Positions 1-4,185 of a stretch of DNA of 5,305 nucleotides are shown here, piece by piece. The position numbers were made by a program, and so were the translations under genes. Origin of the DNA: Candidatus Woesearchaeota archaeon (lineage in GTDB: Archaea; Nanobdellota; Nanobdellia; Woesearchaeales; GW2011-AR4); the NCBI GenBank assembly GCA_016181325.1, contig JACOZO010000058.1, positions 1 to 5,305 on the forward strand, written 5' to 3'. Position 1 is the first letter of the stretch. Each line of letters opens with the position of its first letter. A model generated the notes under the pieces. That model had not been told where the DNA came from. It did no database searches and worked only from the letters and a program-made list of their open reading frames with translations.

Positions 1-27
1 ATGCAATTAAAAATTATTATTCCTTCC

Positions 28-64
28 GTCGTTTTGCTTTAGTAAGATATTATCGCAAAACGAC
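28..64. repeat. Perfect 10-bp inverted repeat (hairpin candidate)
   Basis: GTCGTTTTGC (28-37) and its exact complement GCAAAACGAC (55-64) flank a 17-base AT-rich spacer. It lies in the non-coding end of the window, beyond the dedA stop codon on the minus strand. It could be an RNA hairpin at the end of a transcript or a protein-binding site. There is no T-run immediately after either arm on either strand, so a bacterial-style terminator is not indicated. Confidence 0.6.
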
Positions 65-90
65 AGCCGCACAATCTAAGACATAAGCAC

Positions 91-208
91 GGGTGGGTGG
101 AGGGCATTATAAGCACGTAAAGTGCGCTCAGCTAATTCCAAAAAATGCGAAGCATTTTTGGCACCAAAAATCCAATCAAGTTAGTCTGGTGATTTTTTCG
201 TGCCCTCC
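91..208. other. Structured non-coding region downstream of dedA
   Basis: GGAGGGCA (99-106) pairs exactly with TGCCCTCC (201-208), closing a domain of about 110 bases. Inside are a GCAC/GTGC hairpin (113-116/122-125), a strong hairpin at 138-161 and a CACCA/TGGTG pair (162-166/187-191). The closing arm abuts the dedA stop codon (209-211). No tRNA T-arm or other known RNA signature is visible and no open reading frame of note exists. It may be a 3' UTR structure, a small RNA or the remnant of a small element; the class is not recognised. Confidence 0.4.
138..161 (-). terminator. Hairpin with T-tract, possible dedA transcript end
   Basis: The arms CCAAAAAATGC (138-148) and GCATTTTTGG (152-161) enclose a three-base GAA loop; one extra A leaves a single bulge. 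Read on the minus strand, the sequence holds a run of six T (plus-strand A140-A145), about 65-70 bases beyond the dedA stop. Archaeal RNA polymerase terminates at such U-tracts without needing a hairpin. The GCGAAGC core is known to form an unusually stable mini-hairpin in DNA. Confidence 0.4.
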
Positions 209-868
209 CTAATAATTATTCTTTATTGCGTGTTTCTTTCTATAATGCTTCCAGAATTCTATAATCATCGGCAGGATTGAAAGTATTATTATTACAATGA
301 TGGCCAGGGAAAAATTCTGCCTTACTATGGTTATGTTCCCGAAGAAATACCCCCCAAATACCAATAGCCCGACCCACAAGATGCCTCCGAATACATTGTA
401 GAATGCGAACTTCAGGTAGCTCATCCTGCCTATTCCCGCGACAAACGGCGCAAAAGTCCTGACTATCGGCACGAATCTCGCAAGCACAATGGTCTTTGAG
501 CCGTATTTCTCATAGAAATTGTGGGTTTTATCCAGATATTCCTTCTTGAGGAATCTGGCATTCTTCTGCCTGAAAACCTTTGGCCCCATGTACTTGCCGA
601 TTGCATAATTCAGGCTGTCCCCAAGAATGGCTGCAGCGCTCAAAGAGAAAAACAGCCACCACACATTCAGCGCTCCAATTGAAGCAAATGTTCCTGCAGC
701 GAACAGCAATGAGTCTCCCGGAAGGAATGGGGTAACTACCAATCCCGTCTCGGCAAAAACAATCAGAAACAGTATGAGATAAGTCCCAATCCCGAAATTC
801 TGTATCAGCAGGCTGAGATATTTGTCAAGATGCAGTATGAAGTCGATAATGTTGTTGAAAAATGCCAT
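209..868 (-). CDS. DedA/VTT-family integral membrane protein
   Basis: A 219-residue multi-pass membrane protein of the DedA (SNARE-associated, VTT) family. Hydrophobic segments lie at about 27-50, 52-82, 152-178 and 184-206, with a basic tail. The signature block ETGLVVTPFLPGDSLLF (40-56) and the block ARFVPIVRTFAPFVAG (130-145) are intact. E40, D52, R131 and R137 correspond, one residue shifted, to the four charged residues reported as essential in E. coli YqjA (E39, D51, R130, R136). Family members support membrane homeostasis and some flip polyprenyl phosphates or phospholipids; the lipid used here is unknown, and an archaeal substrate would be an inference. The ATG lies about 30 bases from a TATA-like box with no ribosome binding site, so the mRNA is probably leaderless. 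It is 53 bases downstream of fabI but seems to have its own promoter. Confidence 0.93.
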   Translation of the reverse strand: MAFFNNIIDFILHLDKYLSLLIQNFGIGTYLILFLIVFAETGLVVTPFLPGDSLLFAAGTFASIGALNVWWLFFSLSAAAILGDSLNYAIGKYMGPKVFRQKNARFLKKEYLDKTHNFYEKYGSKTIVLARFVPIVRTFAPFVAGIGRMSYLKFAFYNVFGGILWVGLLVFGGYFFGNITIVRQNFSLAIIVIIILSILPMIIEFWKHYRKKHAIKNNY

Positions 869-893
869 TTATCGTGAATCTTTGGCTCATATT

Positions 894-901
894 ATTTATA
901 T
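894..901 (-). promoter_or_regulatory. TATA-like box for dedA
   Basis: Minus-strand ATATAAAT inside a longer AT stretch (888-904), centred about 30 bases upstream of the dedA ATG. The expected archaeal spacing of about 26 bases puts transcription start at or just before the ATG. No Shine-Dalgarno sequence intervenes. Confidence 0.5.
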
Positions 902-921
902 TTTGTTGTTAATTATTATAT

Positions 922-1695
922 TCAATTCCCCATAATACTATATCCTGCATCCACATGGATGATCTGCCCTGTAATCGCCTTTGACAGGTCGCTACACAAA
1001 AACAAGGCGCAGTCAGCGACTTCATCCGCAGTTACCAGCCTTTTCATTGGCGATTTGTGCGCATGGTTCATCACCGTCTCCCCGAATCCTGAAATTCCAG
1101 AGGCAGCAAGTGTCGGTATTGGCCCTGCTGAAATGCCGTTCACCCTTATTTTCTGCTCTCCCAGGTCATTTGCCGCATACCTTATCCCTGCCTCAAGGGC
1201 AGCCTTTGCAGCGCCCATTACATTATAATTAGGGATGACTTTTTCAGAGCCGATATAAGTCATCGCAACAACGCTTCCCCCGTTCTTCATCAAGGGAACA
1301 GACCTTTTAATCAATTCAATAAGTGAATAGGAGCTTACGTCATGCGCCAGATGGTAGCCTTTCCTGTCAGCATCAATAAATTTCCCTCTTAGATGCTCCT
1401 TTTTGGCAAACGCAATGCTGTGGATAAGGAAATCAATCTCTCCAAATTCATTCTTTACTTTGTTGAAGAAAGAGTCAAGAAGCGCATCATCAGTCACATC
1501 GCATTGCGCAAAAATTGGATTCTTTAATTCCCTCATCAAGGGCAGCGCAGACTGCTCATTTCTTTCCTGATAGGCAGCTGCAATCCTGCACCCAGCTTCA
1601 TCAAGCCTTTTGGCAATGTGCCATGCTATGCTCTTGTCATTTGCTATCCCGAAGACTATGGCTTTTCTGCCTGACAAATCAATATTTATGGACAT
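922..1695 (-). CDS. fabI: Enoyl-[acyl-carrier-protein] reductase (NADH), FabI type
   Basis: A 257-residue divergent SDR, full length for FabI (E. coli about 262). It catalyses the last reduction of each type II fatty-acid elongation cycle, trans-2-enoyl-ACP to acyl-ACP. Visible signatures are the dinucleotide-binding segment GIANDKSIAWHIA (16-28), HSIAFA (92-97), AHDVSSYS (117-124) and the catalytic block YIGSEKVIPNYNVMGAAKA (147-165). Y147, Y157 and K164 match E. coli Y146, Y156 and K163, and the Tyr-x6-Lys spacing is the FabI hallmark, unlike Tyr-x3-Lys in ordinary SDRs. SAGPIPTLAASGI (190-202) and the C-terminal ITGQIIHVDAGYSIMG also match FabI. Its own TATA box lies about 28 bases upstream with no ribosome binding site, so it is probably leaderless. 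A bacterial-type FabI is unexpected beside archaeal-style promoters; bacterial ancestry by transfer is likely. No other fatty-acid gene lies in the window. Confidence 0.93.
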   Translation of the reverse strand: MSINIDLSGRKAIVFGIANDKSIAWHIAKRLDEAGCRIAAAYQERNEQSALPLMRELKNPIFAQCDVTDDALLDSFFNKVKNEFGEIDFLIHSIAFAKKEHLRGKFIDADRKGYHLAHDVSSYSLIELIKRSVPLMKNGGSVVAMTYIGSEKVIPNYNVMGAAKAALEAGIRYAANDLGEQKIRVNGISAGPIPTLAASGISGFGETVMNHAHKSPMKRLVTADEVADCALFLCSDLSKAITGQIIHVDAGYSIMGN

Positions 1696-1718
1696 TTTAG
1701 AAATGTAAAATCCCTGGC

Positions 1719-1726
1719 TTTATAAA
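1719..1726 (-). promoter_or_regulatory. TATA box for fabI
   Basis: TTTATAAA, identical on both strands, centred about 28 bases upstream of the fabI ATG and within the 50-base gap after hicA. Predicted transcription starts at or next to the ATG. The minus-strand T-run just upstream of it (1724-1728) could also help end the hicBA message. Confidence 0.6.
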
Positions 1727-1745
1727 AATATATCAACGTTCAGCA

Positions 1746-1973
1746 CTATTTTATTAATGCTAGAAACTCCTTTCTTGTTAATCCTGCCTGTCTTACAATT
1801 TCCAGCAAAGTTCCCTTATCAATTTCCGGATGATTTGGCACAACAACAGCTTTCTTGCCAGAATCCAGTTCTTTAATCAGAATAATATGGCTTCCCTTTT
1901 GCCTTACTGCCTTGAAGCCCTTTTTTGATAGTATTTTTATGACTTCACGCCCTGATAGCCTCGGCAGTTTCAT
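1746..1973 (-). CDS. hicA: HicA-family mRNA interferase toxin
   Basis: A 75-residue HicA toxin (dsRBD-like fold, YcfA family), a ribosome-independent RNase that cleaves mRNA when its antitoxin is missing. The full family pattern is present: MKLPRLSGREVIKIL (1-15), KKGF (17-20), RQKGSHIIL (24-32) with the expected catalytic His29, then VPNHPEIDKGTLLEIVRQAG (45-64) and a terminal LTRKEFLALI helix. Nothing is degraded, so the toxin is probably active. The ATG at 1973 is chosen over an upstream TTG (1988) because GAGGT (1986-1982) sits 8 bases before it and the family normally begins with this MKLP-like segment. It overlaps hicB by 29 bases, so translation is likely coupled to the antitoxin gene. 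Confidence 0.9.
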   Translation of the reverse strand: MKLPRLSGREVIKILSKKGFKAVRQKGSHIILIKELDSGKKAVVVPNHPEIDKGTLLEIVRQAGLTRKEFLALIK

Positions 1974-2187
1974 TGCTTTTGACCTCAAAACTCGTTACCA
2001 GAATATCGCCGGAGCTTATTCCTTCGGGCAAGCCCATCTCTTCAATATAAAGTTCGCATGCTTCTTTAAGATTTTTAATGGCTACTTCTACGGTGTAGCC
2101 CTCACTAACCACATCTAATTCCGGGCATAAAGCTACAAACTGCTTCTCCCCTTTTCTAATGATTGCTGTAAGTCCCATTTTGGCCAT
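1945..2187 (-). CDS. hicB: HicB-family antitoxin, short form
   Basis: An 80-residue HicB-like (UPF0150) antitoxin, encoded directly upstream of hicA. The partial RNase H-like fold is recognisable: strand LTAIIRKGEKQFVALCPELD (6-25) with the typical ALCPELDVVSEG turn, then helix TVEVAIKNLKEACELYIEE. The protein ends shortly after this domain (residues 70-80, KSNETAEAIRA). It therefore lacks the C-terminal helix-turn-helix or ribbon-helix-helix domain that many HicB proteins use to autoregulate. Its role is to bind and block HicA. The first ATG is favoured: a TATA-like box is centred 26 bases upstream, implying a leaderless message, whereas the nearby AAGGA lies only 2 bases from the ATG, too close to serve. 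A second ATG three codons on cannot be excluded. Confidence 0.88.
   Translation of the reverse strand: MAKMGLTAIIRKGEKQFVALCPELDVVSEGYTVEVAIKNLKEACELYIEEMGLPEGISSGDILVTSFEVKSNETAEAIRA
1982..1986 (-). promoter_or_regulatory. Ribosome binding site deciding the hicA start
   Basis: Minus-strand GAGGT, 8 bases before the ATG at 1973 and inside the 3' end of hicB. It would overlap the alternative TTG start region, which argues against that start. Confidence 0.65.
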
Positions 2188-2209
2188 ATTCCTTAATCAG
2201 ATTATGCCT

Positions 2210-2216
2210 TTTAAAT
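2210..2216 (-). promoter_or_regulatory. TATA box for hicBA
   Basis: Minus-strand ATTTAAA followed by AGG, centred 26 bases before the hicB ATG, in the 43-base gap after the TPR gene. The spacing predicts a leaderless hicB message and a promoter separate from the TPR gene. Confidence 0.55.
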
Positions 2217-2224
2217 AACTATCT

Positions 2225-2230
2225 AAAAAA
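2225..2230 (-). terminator. T6 tract after the TPR/nuclease-fold gene
   Basis: Six consecutive T on the minus strand begin right after the TGA stop at 2231-2233. Short oligo-U runs of this type are the usual archaeal termination signal; this one is weak and has no hairpin. Confidence 0.35.
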
Positions 2231-3343
2231 TCAAAGCACAATATACGGCTTCATCTTCACCCTTAGGGCCTCTTCGATGTTCTTTTCCTCTTCAGAAGTC
2301 ATGTAAATCATCTTCTTTTTCTTTCTCTCGTACTGCTTTATCTTCAGCCTCATTCCTTTCTGGTATTCCTTCAGGTAGTCAAACGGAAAATATTCGATGT
2401 ACAAGTCAAGCTTAGGGATGAAAAAAGTGCTCCTGAAGTCATCGCTCTCTGCCCAGGTAGCCACAGTTTCGTACTGGAAGATAATGCCGTTCTCAAACAG
2501 GAAATTTGCTATGGCCATCTCAGCCCTGCTCTTGACCATAAGCCCTGTCTTTGCCTTGAACATGTGCTGCAGTGAATTTGACCTTGTCTCAATCTCGGAA
2601 ATCTTGATTGGAATGCCTTTTTCCGCCCTTATCTCGTCAAAAAGCCTTATGCCTTCCTTGTTTTCGTAATTCTTGTTCAGCTCGATGACAGTGTCGAATG
2701 ACTGCACGGATTCCTTTACCATTCCCATGAGGAATTCCATATACCCCTTGTTGTACCAGCCGTCTACATTGCTCCTGTCAAGCTCAGTCGCCTTGGTGAA
2801 GCAGTGGTGCGCCTGCTTTATGAGGCTTTTCTTGCCGTCCTCTTTCCTGAAATCATCTATCCTGCTGTCATCAATTTCCCAGTCAGTCTCCATGGGAATC
2901 CTGTAGGCACCGGCCTTGTGCCTGCCTTCCACAAGCATCTTTTTCCTGTAGAATATGTTTCCCTTGCCCATCAGCGCCTTCACTTTGTTTTCGTCGCTGG
3001 AAATCTGGATGCCAAGGGCATTGTCAAAGTACTTTATTGAGTTCTCGAAATCCCCGAGATAGGAATAGCACGCTGCAATGTTGTAATTGAGCTTGAACAG
3101 AAAGTCTGCGGCATTGGGAAACAGCTCCTCCTCGTTTCCCTTGAAAGGATACAGTGCATGCGCCTTGTTGTATTCCTCAATTGATGCCTTGTACTGCTTG
3201 AGCTGCGCAAGCCTGTCAGCCTCTTTCTTTATCTCTTCGGCCTGCTTCATCTCCTCGGTCTCGCGGAAATTCTCGGCGCTGCTCTTCTCTTTCTTGCCGA
3301 ATATCTGCCTGCTGAAGATGTCTTTTATAGCGCCTATTACCAT
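2231..3343 (-). CDS. TPR protein with C-terminal PD-(D/E)XK-like domain
   Basis: A 370-residue protein with no signal peptide. A charged helix (about 19-50) leads into TPR-like helical repeats at about 44-67, 84-113, 120-135 and 174-223, with the typical pattern NIAACYSYLGDFENSIKYFD (88-107). The C-terminal part (about 266-370) resembles the restriction-endonuclease-like fold seen in archaeal VSR-like and UvrD-associated domains: VKSRAEMAIANFLFENGI (270-287), F-x-YE (289-292), FFIPKLDLYIEYF (307-319) with E317, and KIKQYERK (334-341). In active relatives PDF precedes the IP turn; here it reads STF (305-307), so the metal-binding Asp appears to be missing. Function is unknown: it may be an inactive nucleic-acid-binding fold with a TPR scaffold. 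The start at 3343 is preferred to an ATG at 3358 because the TATA box lies 28 bases from the former and only 13 from the latter. Confidence 0.75.
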   Translation of the reverse strand: MVIGAIKDIFSRQIFGKKEKSSAENFRETEEMKQAEEIKKEADRLAQLKQYKASIEEYNKAHALYPFKGNEEELFPNAADFLFKLNYNIAACYSYLGDFENSIKYFDNALGIQISSDENKVKALMGKGNIFYRKKMLVEGRHKAGAYRIPMETDWEIDDSRIDDFRKEDGKKSLIKQAHHCFTKATELDRSNVDGWYNKGYMEFLMGMVKESVQSFDTVIELNKNYENKEGIRLFDEIRAEKGIPIKISEIETRSNSLQHMFKAKTGLMVKSRAEMAIANFLFENGIIFQYETVATWAESDDFRSTFFIPKLDLYIEYFPFDYLKEYQKGMRLKIKQYERKKKKMIYMTSEEEKNIEEALRVKMKPYIVL

Positions 3344-3367
3344 CAGAAAGTGAATCATATAACAACT

Positions 3368-3374
3368 ATTTAAA
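3368..3374 (-). promoter_or_regulatory. TATA box for the TPR/nuclease-fold gene
   Basis: Minus-strand TTTAAAT, centred at 3371. The usual spacing puts transcription start at about 3343-3345, at the second in-frame ATG. This is the main reason for shortening the protein by five residues. Confidence 0.55.
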
Positions 3375-3431
3375 GATTACTTTTTAGATTTACGGCGCAC
3401 GAACCGGAACTAAAACAAGAAACCTAATATG

Positions 3432-3443
3432 AAAATAAAAAAA
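3432..3443 (-). terminator. T-rich terminator after the 45-aa membrane protein
   Basis: On the minus strand, a T7 run (plus A3437-A3443) is followed by a base and T4 (3435-3432), starting about 9 bases beyond the stop codon at 3452. This fits archaeal oligo-U termination and separates the small gene from the TPR gene. Confidence 0.5.
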
Positions 3444-3451
3444 TAATCTTA

Positions 3452-3589
3452 TTATTTTGCGCAGAAAGGATTTGCGATTGTCGTGTAGTTGACCCACAGG
3501 TAAGCCACAACAAGGCCAGCCAGGAATGCCACAAGAACCAAGAAGCCCGGATGCGTCACAATCCCTCTTTTCATGTCAAACATCTTCAT
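3452..3589 (-). CDS. Small single-pass membrane protein, 45 aa, unknown function
   Basis: A short open frame read by hand, 46 codons including TAA. It begins MKMFDMKRGIVTHPGF and ends VNYTTIANPFCAK. Residues about 16-34 (FLVLVAFLAGLVVAYLWVN) form one clear membrane segment after a basic N-terminus, suggesting the C-terminus lies outside by the positive-inside rule. A near-ideal ribosome binding site, AGGTGAT (3600-3594), precedes the ATG by 4 bases, and a TATA-like box at 3635-3642 fits a start about 22 bases upstream. A T7 tract follows the stop. There is a single Cys near the C-terminus. It sits 47 bases downstream of the regulator gene in the same direction. I do not recognise the family. 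The combination of promoter, ribosome site, membrane segment and terminator makes it a credible gene. Confidence 0.8.
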   Translation of the reverse strand: MKMFDMKRGIVTHPGFLVLVAFLAGLVVAYLWVNYTTIANPFCAK

Positions 3590-3593
3590 AAAA

Positions 3594-3600
3594 ATCACCT
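3594..3600 (-). promoter_or_regulatory. Strong ribosome binding site of the small membrane protein
   Basis: Minus-strand AGGTGAT, an extended match to the archaeal anti-Shine-Dalgarno, 4 bases before the ATG. It is among the best sites in the window and supports translation of the short frame. Confidence 0.75.
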
Positions 3601-3634
3601 TTTGTATTTATTGGCGATTTTCGGGAAAGCTTCT

Positions 3635-3642
3635 ATTTAAAT
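3635..3642 (-). promoter_or_regulatory. TATA-like box for the small membrane protein
   Basis: ATTTAAAT (identical on both strands), centred near 3638.5, overlapping the stop codon of the regulator gene. The expected start is near 3611, giving a leader of about 22 bases that contains the ribosome binding site. Co-transcription with the regulator is also possible, since no T-run separates them. Confidence 0.5.
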
Positions 3643-4053
3643 ATTTCTATTGTCCAGCTGCCCGTCAATCTCCTTTGCGATTTCCCTTAGATCTTCCCAA
3701 GTCCTTTTGACGTCCTTTTCAAGCTCGTCAATTAAAGCCCTCAGGTTGTCGGCCCTCAGGTAATAGGTATTGCCTTCATGCACCACAAGCCCGGATTCAA
3801 TCAGCCTGTTGATGTGGTGGATTACCGTGCCTCTTGTCAGGTGAAGCTTTGCGGCAATATCATCACTGGACAGCGATGCCCCTGATTTTGCTGACTTGAG
3901 CAGCTCTATGAACACCCTGAAGCAGCTCTTGTCCTTGTCCCTTATGTTGAACAGCCCCAAAGAGCTGCCAAGCCACTGAAGCTCCTGGTTTACGTTACGC
4001 TCTGCCGGCTTTCTTATATTTACTATTGTTATCCTTTGTCTGATGAATGCCAT
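3637..4053 (-). CDS. Winged-helix transcriptional regulator, divergent from hsp20
   Basis: A 138-residue DNA-binding protein. The N-terminal part carries RKPAERNVNQELQWLGSSLG (14-33). A winged-helix domain spans about 43-100: helix CFRVFIELLKSA, helix SSDDIAAKLHL (62-72), recognition helix TRGTVIHHINRLIESG (73-88), and wing LVVHEGNTYYLR (89-100). A charged amphipathic helix (102-133) is a likely dimerisation element. The fold is ArsR/TrmB-like and resembles regulators common in archaeal genomes. No metal-binding Cys cluster or sensor domain is seen. The start at 4053 fits a leaderless transcript, with the TATA box about 28 bases upstream; in-frame GTG (4074) and ATG (4068) codons lie too close to that box. 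Divergent placement next to hsp20 and a palindrome at the hsp20 start suggest it represses hsp20. That is an inference; sequence similarity to Phr itself is not evident. Confidence 0.85.
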   Translation of the reverse strand: MAFIRQRITIVNIRKPAERNVNQELQWLGSSLGLFNIRDKDKSCFRVFIELLKSAKSGASLSSDDIAAKLHLTRGTVIHHINRLIESGLVVHEGNTYYLRADNLRALIDELEKDVKRTWEDLREIAKEIDGQLDNRNI

Positions 4054-4077
4054 AAGCGGGTATAACATATCCACCTA

Positions 4078-4083
4078 TTTAAA
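4078..4083 (-). promoter_or_regulatory. TATA box for the winged-helix regulator
   Basis: TTTAAA within minus-strand GTTTAAATAGG, centred about 28 bases before the ATG at 4053. It lies about 30 bases from the hsp20 TATA box and faces the other way, so the two promoters are back to back. Confidence 0.6.
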
Positions 4084-4097
4084 CTTTTGCTCTTACG

Positions 4098-4115
4098 CCG
4101 AAACATTTATATATT
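4098..4115 (+). promoter_or_regulatory. hsp20 promoter: BRE-like and TATA box
   Basis: CCGAAACA (4098-4105) is a purine-rich TFB-recognition-like element directly before TTTATATATT (4106-4115). It is the most canonical archaeal promoter in the window. The box centre at about 4110 predicts transcription start near 4137, leaving a leader of about 49 bases before the hsp20 ATG. Confidence 0.7.
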
Positions 4116-4136
4116 AGTTGATATTACAACCATTTC

Positions 4137-4153
4137 GTTGACTTAAAGTCAAC
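4137..4153. promoter_or_regulatory. 17-base palindrome at the hsp20 start, putative operator
   Basis: GTTGACTTAAAGTCAAC has perfect 8-base arms around one central A. Symmetry extends a further two bases each side (TT/AA) after one mismatch. It starts at the predicted hsp20 +1, so a bound dimer would block polymerase recruitment without covering the TATA box. No second full copy occurs in the window. In RNA it could also form a 7-bp hairpin with a 3-base loop, but it does not pair with the ribosome binding site. Confidence 0.65.
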
Positions 4154-4172
4154 CAATGTTTAAATCAATACT

Positions 4173-4179
4173 GAGGTGG
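4173..4179 (+). promoter_or_regulatory. Ribosome binding site deciding the hsp20 start
   Basis: GAGGTGG, a strong match to the archaeal anti-Shine-Dalgarno, with 6-7 bases to the ATG at 4186. It lies inside the extra ten codons opened by the upstream ATG at 4156, which has no ribosome site of its own. Confidence 0.7.
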
Positions 4180-4185
4180 TATAAG

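Noticed and set aside
3..86. Open frame from the left edge on the plus strand (27 codons to TAA), possible 3' end of a gene
   Set aside because: It uses CGT, CGT and CGC for Arg, whereas the real genes here use mostly AGA/AGG, and it contains the perfect inverted repeat. No homology is recognisable. It cannot be excluded without sequence to the left.
99..208. tRNA-like closing stem (GGAGGGC with GCCCTCC)
   Set aside because: There is no T at position 8, no T-arm GGTTCRANTCC and no sensible anticodon arm on either strand.
1974..1988. TTG start giving hicA five more residues
   Set aside because: The ribosome site GAGGT lies inside this extension and serves the ATG at 1973; the family begins at the MKLP-like segment.
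3485..3495. GTTGAC half-site resembling the hsp20 palindrome
   Set aside because: It is inside the coding part of the small membrane protein, lacks the second arm and has no promoter beside it.
4054..4074. Longer regulator start at GTG 4074 or ATG 4068
   Set aside because: Both lie too close to the TATA box (centre about 4080) to be in the transcript. An AGGTGG sits near ATG 4068 but would also be upstream of the predicted start.
4054..4074. Weak dyad GGTATAACATATCC near the regulator start, possible self-operator
   Set aside because: The symmetry is imperfect and does not match the hsp20 palindrome; it is within the range expected for AT-rich DNA.
4156..4185. Ten-codon N-terminal extension of hsp20 from the ATG at 4156
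   Set aside because: That ATG has no ribosome binding site and lies about 19 bases from the predicted start. The strong GAGGTGG is placed for the ATG at 4186, where the usual Hsp20 N-terminal helix begins.
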